A DNA stretch of 64,000 nucleotides from Nitrospirales bacterium (GTDB taxonomy: Bacteria; Nitrospirota; Nitrospiria; Nitrospirales; UBA8639). Of the stretch, positions 55,411-64,000 are shown one piece after another (position 1 is the stretch's first letter; every line of letters begins with the position of its first letter). The translations under genes and the position numbers were made by a program. The stretch lies in NCBI GenBank assembly GCA_029261355.1, contig JAJDBM010000040.1, positions 1 through 64,000 of the forward strand, in the 5' to 3' direction. A model generated the notes under the pieces. The model was not told the origin of the DNA and did no database searches. It saw only the letters and a list, made by a program, of their open reading frames with translations.

Positions 55411-55848
55411 ATTCCTCAGTTTCTAAGCGACATTATTGAAACAATTGAAGCTGTAATTCCTCCCGATGTACTGGTGTGGGTGTTTGTCATGTCGATCGTG
55501 GCATTCATTGGCACATTAATCGCCATTCCACAAATTTTAAAACGCCTACCAGCTGACTACTTTGATGAACATGTGCACCGACCCTGGATGCCAGGACATT
55601 CCCCTTTGGTTCGGGCATTGACGTTCTTTCTAAAAAATTTACTAGGAGTGGTGTTTCTCCTCGCAGGGATTGCCATGCTCTTTCTACCAGGTCAAGGGCT
55701 CCTGACCATGCTGATTGGGGTCTCGTTAATTGATTTTCCAGGAAAAAGAAAATTGGAACGAAAAATTATTTGCCTGCCTGGAGTCCTGAAGGTCATTAAT
55801 GGACTTCGAGAAAAATACGGCAAGCCACCTCTCTCCGTTCAATGCTAA
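55411..55848 (+). CDS. PGPGW-type small membrane protein with possible AUU start
   Basis: The recognisable family (PGPGW transmembrane protein, PF09656) starts with a segment like PPxxLxWxxxxSxxxFxGSL, which here is IPPDVLVWVFVMSIVAFIGT. The only ATG/GTG/TTG start candidates (GTG 55474 and later) remove this part, but the frame is open back to a stop at 55396, and AAGGAG (55397-55402) sits 8 bases before ATT 55411, so AUU initiation is plausible. The protein (145 aa from 55411) has two membrane segments and the GIAMLFLPGQGLLTMLIG motif, matching PGPGW, then a basic C-terminus. Function unknown. Confidence 0.65.
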   Translation: MPQFLSDIIETIEAVIPPDVLVWVFVMSIVAFIGTLIAIPQILKRLPADYFDEHVHRPWMPGHSPLVRALTFFLKNLLGVVFLLAGIAMLFLPGQGLLTMLIGVSLIDFPGKRKLERKIICLPGVLKVINGLREKYGKPPLSVQC

Positions 55849-55988
55849 ATGCCAAAAATCATCAATAAATAAAACCCTAACCGAACCTCATGTGCTAACA
55901 TCTCCATTCGTAACGATGCCGTTTAATAATTGAAGTAGCTGATTCCACACCATTTACACCCTTCTTCCTGCTTGCTAGGATTTCCCTC

Positions 55989-57938
55989 ATGTCGCTAGTT
56001 ATGACCGTGACCTGGATTGGCTTATCCCTTCTCTGCGCAGTGGCGTTTGCGCATGTCACTGGCGTGATTAATCCCACGGAAAAAGTGAATGGACTATGGT
56101 TAGTCATCGCCTCATCCTGTTTTTATGTCTTAGCCTACCGGTTTTATGGGAGATTTTTAGCCCACCGCGTCATGAATCTTGACGATCAACGCCGCACACC
56201 AGCCCATCGCCTCGAAGATGGAACAAACTTCTACCCAGCCAATAAATACATCTTATTTGGACACCACTTTGCTGCCATTGCGGGAGCGGGCCCCTTGCTG
56301 GGGCCAGTATTGGCTGCTCAATTTGGCTATCTACCAGGATTTCTGTGGATTGTCGTTGGGGCAGTCCTCGCAGGAGCTGTCCAAGACTTTGTGATTCTCG
56401 TCGCTTCCATGCGGCGCAACGGACAGTCGCTACCAGAAATCGCCCATGCAGAAATAGGATCCGTCACGGGAATGGCCACCGCGGTTGCCGTTCTCTTTAT
56501 CGTCATCGTGGCCCTCGCAGGCTTGGGACTCGCTGTCGTGAATGCCCTGCATCAAAACGCATGGGGAGTCTTTACCATTACCATGACTATCCCTATTGCC
56601 TTTCTCATGGGTCTCTATCTACAAAAAATTCGCCCTGGCCATGTGGGTGAAATGTCAGTCATTGGTATCGCCTTACTCACCATCGCGATTATTGCAGGTC
56701 GGACCGTTGCACAATCAGAATGGGCTGAGTGGTTTCTCCTAGAGCGAAATACCTTAGTATGGGGATTAGCCATCTATGGGTTTATTGCGTCAGTTGTCCC
56801 CGTCTGGATGCTACTGGTGCCGCGAGACTATCTCTCAACATTTATGAAGCTTGGAGTAGTTGCCCTTCTTGGGATTGGAGTGATTATCCTCGCTCCAGTC
56901 ATTGAAATGCCAAGTACAACAAAGTTCATCTATGGCAATGGCCCGATTATTCCAGGGACCCTGTTCCCCTTTCTCTTTATTACCATTGCCTGTGGTGCCA
57001 TTTCTGGGTTCCATTCCCTTGTCTCCTCCGGAACAACACCCAAACTCATTGGGAAAGAATCGCAAGCAATCGTAGGATACGGAGCCATGTTGCTGGAAAG
57101 TTTCGTGGGAGTCATCGCGTTAATTTCAGCCTGCATCCTCATCCCAGGAGATTATCTTGCTATCAATACACGGCTTCCTATTGAGACACTCGCCTCAATG
57201 GGATTTCCAGTCTCCAAAATCCATGAGCTTTCACAGCTCGTCGAGGTCGATGTTTCAGGAAGACCAGGCGGCGCGGTCTCGCTTGCAGTGGGGATGGCTT
57301 CAATATTCTCAGCGCTTCCCGGCATGGCAGGGCTCATGGCCTATTGGTATCAATTTGCGCTGCTATTTGAAGCCCTGTTTATTCTCACGACCATTGATGC
57401 GGGAACCAGGGTCGCGCGGTATCTCGTTCAAGAGCTTGGCGGCCATGCTTACGAACCACTCAAACAGATTAATTGGTGGCCAGGGGTCATCGGGTGCAGT
57501 GCGCTTGTCGTAGGGGCCTGGGGATATTTAATTGGTACTGGATCGATTTCCACCATCTGGCCCATGTTTGGGGCAGCGAATCAACTACTGGGCATGCTCG
57601 CACTATGTATTGCCACAACGGTCCTCATCAAAATGAATAAGGCCAAATATCTCTGGGTCACCGTCGCCCCCATGATATTTGTGGGAATCATTACTTTGGC
57701 CGGCTGTTACGAGCTGTTCCACCTCTTTCTTCATCGAGCCTTAACTGGGGCCAGTGACCAAATATTAACTATGTGGGTGAATACAATCCTTGTTGGGGTC
57801 GTTGCGACCTTGGCCGTTGTGGTCCTCATCGATAGTCTGATGAAGTGGTATGGCTATCTCATCAAAAAACGCCCATTTACGAGCACTGAAGTCGTTGAAG
57901 GCAAAGGCATTCGACTTCCGGCAGGTCGATGCTGCTGA
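55989..57938 (+). CDS. cstA: CstA-family carbon starvation/pyruvate transporter
   Basis: The 649-residue membrane protein has the CstA landmarks: NGLWLVIASSCFYVLAYRFY, the NFYPANKYILFGHHFAAIAG segment, LLGPVLAAQFGYLPG, QDFVILVASMRRNGQSLPEI and, later, ISGFHSLVSSGTTPKLIGKE. About sixteen transmembrane helices are expected. E. coli homologues import pyruvate or peptides when carbon is scarce. ATG 55989 is chosen as first Met of a standard N-terminus. The YajQ gene starts 42 bases beyond its stop. Confidence 0.93.
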   Translation: MSLVMTVTWIGLSLLCAVAFAHVTGVINPTEKVNGLWLVIASSCFYVLAYRFYGRFLAHRVMNLDDQRRTPAHRLEDGTNFYPANKYILFGHHFAAIAGAGPLLGPVLAAQFGYLPGFLWIVVGAVLAGAVQDFVILVASMRRNGQSLPEIAHAEIGSVTGMATAVAVLFIVIVALAGLGLAVVNALHQNAWGVFTITMTIPIAFLMGLYLQKIRPGHVGEMSVIGIALLTIAIIAGRTVAQSEWAEWFLLERNTLVWGLAIYGFIASVVPVWMLLVPRDYLSTFMKLGVVALLGIGVIILAPVIEMPSTTKFIYGNGPIIPGTLFPFLFITIACGAISGFHSLVSSGTTPKLIGKESQAIVGYGAMLLESFVGVIALISACILIPGDYLAINTRLPIETLASMGFPVSKIHELSQLVEVDVSGRPGGAVSLAVGMASIFSALPGMAGLMAYWYQFALLFEALFILTTIDAGTRVARYLVQELGGHAYEPLKQINWWPGVIGCSALVVGAWGYLIGTGSISTIWPMFGAANQLLGMLALCIATTVLIKMNKAKYLWVTVAPMIFVGIITLAGCYELFHLFLHRALTGASDQILTMWVNTILVGVVATLAVVVLIDSLMKWYGYLIKKRPFTSTEVVEGKGIRLPAGRCC

Positions 57939-57980
57939 CACATCTAATCTATCGAAGATTTGACAACCGAAAGGAACAGA

Positions 57981-58478
57981 ATGGCCAGCCAATACTCATT
58001 TGACGTCGTTTCCAAAATCGATATGCAGGAGATGAAGAACGCCGTTGACCAAACTGACAAAGAAATCAGCCAACGATTTGACTTCAAAGGGTCGAAAACA
58101 GAGCTGACATTGAAGGAAAAAGAACGCGAGCTTGAAATTGTTTCTGATGACGAATATAAACTGAACGCCGTTGTAGATATTTTAAAAAGCAAATGCGTGA
58201 AACGAAGTATTTCCTTAAAAGGCCTGGCATTTGGCAAACTCGAATCTGCCCTAGGAAGTACAGTTCGCCAGAAAATTGGCGTCCAAAGCGGTATCCCTGA
58301 AGACAAGGCAAAAAAAATCACTAAGGCAATTAAAGAACAGAAATTAAAAGCGCAAGGACAGATACAAGGGGATCAAATACGCGTGCAAAGCAAGAGTAAA
58401 GACGAGCTACAGGCAGTCATGACATTCCTCAAACAAGAGGACTTCGAAATTGATCTCACCTTCGAAAATTATCGCTAA
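57981..58478 (+). CDS. yajQ: YajQ-family nucleotide-binding protein
   Basis: ATG 57981 follows AAAGGA, giving 165 residues, the family's standard length. Family features: MASQYSFDVVSKIDMQEMKN, FDFKGSKTELTLKEKERELE and GVQSGIPEDKAKKITKAIKE. YajQ proteins bind nucleotides, including cyclic-di-GMP in Xanthomonas, and tRNA/GTP-like ligands in E. coli; the role is not settled. The same-strand cstA gene precedes it closely. Confidence 0.94.
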   Translation: MASQYSFDVVSKIDMQEMKNAVDQTDKEISQRFDFKGSKTELTLKEKERELEIVSDDEYKLNAVVDILKSKCVKRSISLKGLAFGKLESALGSTVRQKIGVQSGIPEDKAKKITKAIKEQKLKAQGQIQGDQIRVQSKSKDELQAVMTFLKQEDFEIDLTFENYR

Positions 58479-58499
58479 AACTCACGCTACATTCCCCGC

Positions 58500-59195
58500 T
58501 CAGGAAGTAGCACACCTCTTGGTAAACGTTGGCAGGGCTCTGTCCAGGGCCTGTTGCCCAGCATTCGCTCGGAGTATATCTAATGCCCTTTCATAGGTTA
58601 GCTGGTCAGCTCCGATGGGAACATTAAGTCGATCTAAACTCTCTCTGGCTTCTCCGATAGCTTGAATTTCAATACTTCCTCGTTCGACATTCACCAATAC
58701 AAGTTCAAGCAATGCGGTATTATGAGTCGTCTCTCCTGGAATCTGCGTCATCATTCGTTCTTCACCAAAACTGGCTGCCTCCGTCGATTCTGTACTGGAA
58801 AATAGCGCAATTATCAAATATTCGGCATCAACCTGCTGAGCATTTTCAAGAAGAGTTGTAAAACGATGATCCTTCTGGGTCGCCTCTATAAAAATAGGAA
58901 CAATTTCAGACAGTTCACAATGTTTCTTCAGATAGACATGAGTCCGTTGAGCAAGCCTCGACAACATTGAATCCGAGATGGCTGGAGCAGCCTCAGGTCC
59001 TGATCCATCGGAGAAAATCATGAACGCAAACCGATGTTGATTGGGCCATATCTCCACTGGCCGCAATGTCATCGACTCGGTATGCACAGGCACACCGAGT
59101 AAAGCTGGCATCCTTGGGCTTGGAGTCGACACACATCCACCAACAGCCAAGATCAAACAACCTAAACAGACTCCCAATCGGAGAGGAAATTTCAT
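58500..59195 (-). CDS. Lipoprotein, second of a tandem paralogous pair
   Basis: The 231-residue product has a lipoprotein signal (LGVCLGCLILAVGGC). The body aligns with its upstream neighbour (59192-59953): AAPAISDSMLSRLAQRTHVY matches APALSDEGLERFSQRLQA, AEYLIIALFSSTES matches LDYLLLALVSSVEN, ALLELVLVNVERG matches ALVELALVHGTTG, ESLDRLNVPIG matches SVLERLNVPIA, and both end with a YxxLxxxxAxxALxxALxxF motif. Start ATGA overlaps the neighbour's stop. Family unknown; the alternating beta/alpha pattern resembles LpoB/GNA1162-type lipoproteins that bind cell-wall machinery (inference). Confidence 0.75.
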   Translation of the reverse strand: MKFPLRLGVCLGCLILAVGGCVSTPSPRMPALLGVPVHTESMTLRPVEIWPNQHRFAFMIFSDGSGPEAAPAISDSMLSRLAQRTHVYLKKHCELSEIVPIFIEATQKDHRFTTLLENAQQVDAEYLIIALFSSTESTEAASFGEERMMTQIPGETTHNTALLELVLVNVERGSIEIQAIGEARESLDRLNVPIGADQLTYERALDILRANAGQQALDRALPTFTKRCATS

Positions 59196-59953
59196 GACGA
59201 TGGCTCCTGACGCCAGGCCTTCTTGAAATGCAGTAACGCCTGCTTCATGGCATCATCAGCCGAAACAAGACGAAGCACGTCATAGGCTGTCTCCTCGGAC
59301 GGATAGATTGGAGCTTGAGTTACATCGCGCCGAACCACAGGAAAGACATTCGACGCAATAGGCACGTTCAGACGCTCAAGAACTGACCAAGCGGAACCAT
59401 TCGCATGAACGACCGGTTGACCGGTCGTGCCATGGACTAATGCTAATTCAACCAACGCATAGTTCTCTGCTCGAAAACCAAGAACTCGTCCCCGCCCACC
59501 ACCTAACCCACCTCGTCCTCCTTGAAAAGAAAATTGATCAGGCACCTCATTTTCAACGCTGGATACCAAGGCTAACAGAAGATAGTCCAGTCCTTCTTTT
59601 TTGGCCAACTGAACAAACTGACGAGAATGCTGGCCTTGCTTGAATTGTGGTGAATCAATAACGTTCACGATGGTAATGGGAAAGTCATTGCTCAGCTTTG
59701 CCTGCAGTCGCTGCGAAAATCGCTCTAACCCTTCATCAGACAGAGCCGGCGCGGAGTCTGGATACGTCGTATCATTCATGACCACAAAACCGGCCATCAC
59801 GGCTTCTCGAGGAAGAGAATCACCTGTTGAATTCGTGAGTAACTCCTTGTCCACACCAAAATACACAGGAAGTCGTTCTGGCACATTCTGGGTAGCACAA
59901 GCACTAAAGGTGAGGGTCAACAAACCCATGATCAGAAACCAAGACCGTTGCAT
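59192..59953 (-). CDS. Lipoprotein, first of a tandem paralogous pair
   Basis: The 253-residue product has a lipoprotein signal (LIMGLLTLTFSAC). It is paralogous to the downstream lipoprotein over most of its length and differs by a glycine-rich insertion GGRGGLGGGRGR (about residues 145-157). The pair is translationally coupled through a 4-base overlap. It is transcribed away from the caspase-fold lipoprotein gene at 60101, with a 147-base shared upstream region, so the three envelope genes may form a functional unit. Function unknown. Confidence 0.75.
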   Translation of the reverse strand: MQRSWFLIMGLLTLTFSACATQNVPERLPVYFGVDKELLTNSTGDSLPREAVMAGFVVMNDTTYPDSAPALSDEGLERFSQRLQAKLSNDFPITIVNVIDSPQFKQGQHSRQFVQLAKKEGLDYLLLALVSSVENEVPDQFSFQGGRGGLGGGRGRVLGFRAENYALVELALVHGTTGQPVVHANGSAWSVLERLNVPIASNVFPVVRRDVTQAPIYPSEETAYDVLRLVSADDAMKQALLHFKKAWRQEPSS

Positions 59954-60100
59954 AGGGGAGCCTCCTTAGCTTTGGCATGAACAAGAAATGAAGGTAAAAG
60001 TATATACATTGTCCCGCCCACTCATAGAATCGTCAAGGATGCCAATACATTCACCATCACACATCTTGCATCTCCAGGATTCATCGGGTAGGTTACCTGT

Positions 60101-61954
60101 ATGTCGAACCCCCAGAGCAAATGGTTGCATATATTCTTCATATGCTTTTTGACCGCATCTCTTTCTGCATGCGATAAAATCTCAATCCCACGCTTATCGT
60201 TTGATGAGAAGCCAGAAACCAAAATACCCATATCAATCATTTATCATTTTGACCCAACCCTTTCCCAACATTCGAAAATTGTCGATGCCTGTGGACTCCC
60301 CTATACCATTCCTTCAGGCGACATTATTACCCAAACGTTTCTGAAAGTGGGGCAAGACCATTTTGTCGCCGCAAGAACCCAACCCAAGACCACGACGAAC
60401 CCAGCAGAAAACCCATCAAATGCCTTGACGGTTGACCTAAATTTTATTGCGTTTAATTTTGATCCCATTGGACGTTCAGGTGAAGAGGATCGATACAATG
60501 TCAACGTTGGCTTACAACTCCAGGCCATCTATCAAGATCCACAAGGCAATGCCTTAGCTCAAACCCCACTGACCTACTCAGAGACCACCAGGCTGTGGAC
60601 TCCAGCGCTATCGAGTCAATCAAGTTCATGTGCCACAGGACAATTTGATGCAGTGGTAGAAAATGCTGCTGAAACCTTGGCTCTTGAGATGGTCAACGTC
60701 CTTCCTCAGTTATATGGCCAAGCCCCACAACCCCCTGGAACCACTAGAGCTGAGCAGTCCGTACAAATCCCGACTCAAGCAATTCCCGTACAGTCAGCCT
60801 CGCTAGCATTTAGAACGATGCTGCAAGATGCAAATGATAACCTGGTACTTGAGGGAGGAGAACATCTGTCACTCCAAATTGAGACCACGAATAGGAGCGC
60901 CACCCCCTTACCGTCCGCCTATGTTGAATTACGAGGGAGTCAAGATATTGTTGATGCGTTTACCCAGGTGACCCCCATGCCCATTTCGATTGGTCCACTG
61001 CAGCCTGGAGAGACTAAAACCACAGAAGTTCGTGGAAAAATGCCAATCGAGGTCGAAGAAAAGAATGGCAAATTAGTGGTATCCATTTCTTTATCGCAAG
61101 GTATTCCGCCTGGGTCCCACACCATTCTTGCAGCGATTCAACGGAGCTCCTCGGCAACAGTCCCCACCGTCACGGAGATGAGCAAGCCACTCAGCGCCAG
61201 CCCCAAGAAAAAAAACCCTCAAAAGGCTTCTCACGAAAACTCACCATATCACGCAATGATTATTGGGCTGGACGAGTACCGTGACCCCTGGCCTCAAGCC
61301 CATCAAATACCACAAGAAGATCTACATGGATTGACCGATACACTGAAAGCCACAGGACTCTTTCCCGATATGCACATCAAGGTCCTCAAGGGCACTCATG
61401 CAACCCGCACAGACATTGAGGAACAATTAGTCTCCTTAGCCAAACATCAACTCACGCCAGATTCCATTTTCTTCTTGTATTACTCAGGCCATGCCTTCGT
61501 GGCTCCTGAAAATGGAGAAGTCTATTTAGTTCCCTATGAAGGATCGCCAACCGCTTCGAAAAAACGACTCATTTCCTTACGCAGCCTTCAACGGGTCTTG
61601 CACAAATTCAAAGCAAAACTCACCCTCCTGTTTTTAGATACGCCAGTCACGCAATATCTCGAAGCAACGGGGAAAGTGGTAGGGCTCAAAAAATCAACAC
61701 CAGCCAATTGGCGTGCCATGATTCCGGTAGACGGTCAGATATCCAGCACTCGAATTATTCAAATTCGACGCTTACAGGGAGAATCAAATCGAGATCCAGC
61801 TCAACTATTGGCTGGATTGCTAGGCGGAAGTGACCAAAATCAAAACGGAACGGTGACTCTCGGAGAACTCTTGAGAGATTTAGAAGAAACCGCTGATATC
61901 ATTCCATCCCAAACACAATACCTCCCATTCGCCGACATCCCATTGGCTCAATAG
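60101..61954 (+). CDS. Lipoprotein with caspase-like domain lacking the catalytic cysteine
   Basis: The 617-residue product has a lipoprotein signal (FFICFLTASLSAC, Cys24), then a strand-rich N-terminal half with a CARDB-like segment (NLVLEGGEHLSLQIETTNRS, SIGPLQPGETKTTEVRG; residues about 240-340), and a caspase/metacaspase fold (PF00656) from about 380: PYHAMIIGLDEYRD, SIFFLYYSGHAFVAPENG with His464, and LLFLDTPVTQ where the active-site Cys of the DxC motif should be at residue 515 but is Pro. Cysteine protease activity is thus not expected. It probably acts as an envelope scaffold or sensor. It is divergent from a lipoprotein pair. Confidence 0.8.
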   Translation: MSNPQSKWLHIFFICFLTASLSACDKISIPRLSFDEKPETKIPISIIYHFDPTLSQHSKIVDACGLPYTIPSGDIITQTFLKVGQDHFVAARTQPKTTTNPAENPSNALTVDLNFIAFNFDPIGRSGEEDRYNVNVGLQLQAIYQDPQGNALAQTPLTYSETTRLWTPALSSQSSSCATGQFDAVVENAAETLALEMVNVLPQLYGQAPQPPGTTRAEQSVQIPTQAIPVQSASLAFRTMLQDANDNLVLEGGEHLSLQIETTNRSATPLPSAYVELRGSQDIVDAFTQVTPMPISIGPLQPGETKTTEVRGKMPIEVEEKNGKLVVSISLSQGIPPGSHTILAAIQRSSSATVPTVTEMSKPLSASPKKKNPQKASHENSPYHAMIIGLDEYRDPWPQAHQIPQEDLHGLTDTLKATGLFPDMHIKVLKGTHATRTDIEEQLVSLAKHQLTPDSIFFLYYSGHAFVAPENGEVYLVPYEGSPTASKKRLISLRSLQRVLHKFKAKLTLLFLDTPVTQYLEATGKVVGLKKSTPANWRAMIPVDGQISSTRIIQIRRLQGESNRDPAQLLAGLLGGSDQNQNGTVTLGELLRDLEETADIIPSQTQYLPFADIPLAQ

Positions 61955-62326
61955 ACTTTACGCAGCAATACTATAGCGAATCCAAATAAGTTCCAGCTTA
62001 ACCATACGGACTTTCAGCGCGGTATCAAATGCTTCAAGGGTACGGAAGTTAATTGAATCGGCTATAGCTTCGATTTTCTATTTCACTAATCTTCACATCA
62101 TTCCCAATGCACATGATTTGTTGGCACATGAAGGCTTCGTCCAGGGCAAATGACAAGGACCCAAGTCAAGTGCGGAGCCTACTGGAATTACCTGAACACG
62201 ACATTCTCGCAAACACCCAATACATGCTGCCGAGTCACTGCACTCACACAGCCTAGGCTCCAGTTCGGAACACAATATGGCATTCAGAGAGAGAAAATGC
62301 CGCTGGCGTCTTTTTCTAATAGACCC
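61955..62326. other. Convergent intergenic region
   Basis: This 372-base region separates the caspase-fold lipoprotein gene from the convergent LysM protein gene. It contains only short unsupported frames and no clear hairpin with a T run, RNA gene or repeat. Confidence 0.4.
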
Positions 62327-64000
62327 TTAGCGTTTATCTTTGTCAGAATTGAAAGCGACTGGAGAATTGTCATCCTCTGCTCTAACACGAAGGCGAGCAT
62401 TTGCTCGAATACGATCACTCTTCAGATTATTCAGTCGTTTCAGTGCCTTGACTGACAGGCCGAATTTCACGGCAATGCCTGAGAGCGTGTCGCCAGAATG
62501 AATGCGGTACCAAGTTGTTGGCGGGGATGGTTCTGATTGAGGGGCAAGAGATGGATTATCCGCCCTCTCTGCTCTAATACGAAGACGAGAATTCCATCGA
62601 AGACGATCTTCCTTCAGGTTATTGAGTCGTTTGAGTTCCTTTTCAGACAGACCGAACTCCCTGGCGACAGAGGCAAGTGTGTCACCATAATGGACGCGAT
62701 ACCAGTTGTCTGGCAGGGACGGTTCAGATTGAGAAACGAGAGATACGTTATCGTCCTTCTTCCCTCCGACCCGAAGACGATCGTTCCACCGAATGCGATC
62801 GTCCTTCAGATCATTGAGTCGTTTCAATTCCTTCTTCGTCAGATCGAATTCCTTGGCGACCGATGCAAGCGTGTCACCAAAGCGGACATGGTACCAATTT
62901 GCTGGTGGAGTCGGTTCAGATGGAGGAACAAGAGATGGATGTTCATCCTCTTCTCCTCTAACACGGAGTTGATCATTCCATCGAATACGATCTTCTTTTA
63001 GGTTATTCAGTCGCCTAAGATCCTTCTTTGTCAGACCGAACTCCTGAGCGACCGATGCAAGCGTGTCACCAAAACGCACGCGATACCAGGTGGCTGGCGG
63101 AGAGGATTCGGCTTCAAGTGCGATCGGAGCACTATCGTCCTCATTTCTTAAGCGAAGGCGATCATTCCATCGAATACGGTCTTCCTTCAGACTATTCAGT
63201 CGCTTAAGCTCCTGCTTGGTCAAACCAAACCGCCGAGCCACGTCATCCAATGTGTCACCAAAACGCACGCGATACCAGGTGGCGGACACTGGAGGAAGCT
63301 TCGCCCACATCTCAATTTGGTCGTGACGTTCTCGAACAAGGACCCCCTTGCCCTGAGGAACTTTTAACGAATAGCCATCTTCCAGGATGGGAACAATATT
63401 TTGTCGAAGTTCTGGATTCAATTCCTTGAGTGTCCCAAAAGAAATCCCCGTGGTTTTGGCCACAGCTTTTAGATGAGTACGCTTACGCACCAACGCCTCA
63501 TGATAGGCATAAGGGCTAGTCGTATTCACCTTAAACCCATATTGGGTCGGATTCGAAGCAATAAGAACCGCTGCGATAAAACTGGGGACATAATCCTTGG
63601 TTTCACGCCTGATATACCCTGTTTTCCGAATTTTCCAAAAATCACGACTCCCGCTTTTTCGAATTGCTCGCTGAATTTTCGACCCGCCTGCATTGTAAGC
63701 CCCCAAAGCCAAAGGCCAAGATTTGAACTGATCAAAGAGGTCTCTGAGGTGCTGAGCCGCAGCAACCGTAGACTTGACTGGATCCCGTCGTTCGTCGACA
63801 TACCATGTCACATCAAGCCCATACGCACGCCCCGTCGGTTTCATAAATTGCCAAGGACCTGAAGCACTGGCACTCGACAAGGCTCGAGGGTTAAAGCCAC
63901 TCTCAACCAATGAGAGATAGCCAAGCTCTATCGGTAACCCGGCATCTTTAAAGGTACGCTGAACCAGACCTTTATATTTCTCAAATCGGTCAAGGTATTT
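62327..64000 (-). CDS. Lytic transglycosylase (MltD-like) with five LysM repeats, 5' part outside window
   Basis: The frame is open to the right edge, so the start and signal peptide are missing. The visible N-terminal part (RTFKDAGLPIELGYLSLVES, GFNPRALSSASASGPWQFMK, LALGAYNAGGSKIQRAIRKS) is the SLT catalytic domain, with the catalytic Glu in LVESGFNPRA. A divergent linker (SFGTLKELNPELRQNIVPIL) follows, then five LysM-type repeats (WYRVRFGDTLASVAxEFGLT, LKRLNNLKEDRIRWNDRLRV) of about 63 residues each, joined by Pro/Ser/Glu-rich linkers, and a short acidic tail. It binds and cleaves peptidoglycan glycan strands, releasing anhydro-muropeptides. Confidence 0.92.
   Translation of the reverse strand, partial: KYLDRFEKYKGLVQRTFKDAGLPIELGYLSLVESGFNPRALSSASASGPWQFMKPTGRAYGLDVTWYVDERRDPVKSTVAAAQHLRDLFDQFKSWPLALGAYNAGGSKIQRAIRKSGSRDFWKIRKTGYIRRETKDYVPSFIAAVLIASNPTQYGFKVNTTSPYAYHEALVRKRTHLKAVAKTTGISFGTLKELNPELRQNIVPILEDGYSLKVPQGKGVLVRERHDQIEMWAKLPPVSATWYRVRFGDTLDDVARRFGLTKQELKRLNSLKEDRIRWNDRLRLRNEDDSAPIALEAESSPPATWYRVRFGDTLASVAQEFGLTKKDLRRLNNLKEDRIRWNDQLRVRGEEDEHPSLVPPSEPTPPANWYHVRFGDTLASVAKEFDLTKKELKRLNDLKDDRIRWNDRLRVGGKKDDNVSLVSQSEPSLPDNWYRVHYGDTLASVAREFGLSEKELKRLNNLKEDRLRWNSRLRIRAERADNPSLAPQSEPSPPTTWYRIHSGDTLSGIAVKFGLSVKALKRLNNLKSDRIRANARLRVRAEDDNSPVAFNSDKDKR
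62394..63284 (-). repeat. Tandem LysM-coding repeat array, five units of about 190 bp
   Basis: Five DNA units coding for WYRVxxGDTLxxVAxxFGLTxKxLKRLNxLKxDRIRWNxRLRVR are arranged head to tail. Adjacent units stay alike at the nucleotide level, for instance gtgtcaccaaaacgcacgcg occurs at both 63065 and 63256. The outermost unit (62400-62525) is the most divergent. Confidence 0.8.

Noticed and set aside
62537-63326. Plus-strand frames of 87-154 codons opposite the LysM array
   Set aside because: They arise from the repeated, GC-periodic coding of the antisense LysM units and show no family resemblance.
1-64000. CRISPR array, prophage or defence island
   Set aside because: No regularly spaced direct repeats with unique spacers, cas genes, phage structural genes or restriction/toxin modules were seen; the only clear mobile element is the IS end at the left edge.

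Overview
The window looks like a chromosomal segment of a Gram-negative bacterium of roughly 48% GC, most plausibly a member of the Nitrospirota (Nitrospira-like). The grounds are inferential: the compact order rho-rpmE-prfA-prmC-murA-hisGDBH-hisAF-hisIE-hinT-dnaG, many lipoproteins and exported proteins, PEP-CTERM sorting signals, a B12-dependent ribonucleotide reductase, and a palindromic repeat family resembling the dispersed repeats of Nitrospira genomes. No rRNA or other definitive taxonomic marker is present.

Layout. 1-560: right end of an IS3-family insertion sequence abutting a decayed gene with two in-frame UGA codons. 660-2610: small hypothetical, a methyltransferase and an exported protein. 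2866-9018: a TolC / HlyD / ABC ATPase / MacB-type permease export operon followed by a degenerate CPBP membrane protein; a palindromic repeat lies upstream of the HlyD gene and a second, split copy runs into the TolC reading frame. 9213-16939: accessory metabolism (SDR, deaminase, ROK kinase), fluoride channel CrcB, a UvrA-type protein and a tandem DUF302 protein, plus an apparently noncoding transcription unit (10632-11110) with promoter, 19-codon ORF and intrinsic terminator. 17365-20391: a 1008-residue exported dihaem protein resembling the alpha subunit fold of hydrazine synthase. 20875-29526: PEP-CTERM proteins, BON lipoprotein, STAS and HDOD signalling proteins, and the tRNA methylthiotransferases MiaB and MtaB. 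29770-37484: TrkH potassium transporter, NrdJ, a cupin and a SUMF1-like protein. 37632-39501: tRNA-Glu, RNase P RNA, a zinc-ribbon coiled-coil protein and a CAU-anticodon tRNA. 39809-53382: a long minus-strand information-processing and histidine cluster. 53951-64000: small conserved proteins, CstA, YajQ, a lipoprotein pair divergent from a caspase-fold lipoprotein that lacks the catalytic cysteine, and a LysM-rich lytic transglycosylase cut by the window edge.

How it works together. The minus-strand cluster from murA to hinT has ATGA or very short junctions and reads as one transcription unit covering nearly all of histidine synthesis, interrupted only by a lipoprotein gene translationally coupled to hisH. 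hisC, hisN and (because HisG is the short form) hisZ must be elsewhere. The efflux operon forms a complete tripartite exporter. The nrdJ upstream region carries a near-perfect NrdR box over a -35 element, preceded by helically phased DnaA-box-like 9-mers; a similar phased array precedes a clear promoter for the cupin gene. The most interesting candidates for undescribed biology are the dihaem HZS-alpha-like protein, the pseudo-caspase/lipoprotein locus, the small transcription unit at 10.6-11.1 kb, and the shared 9-mer arrays around nrdJ.
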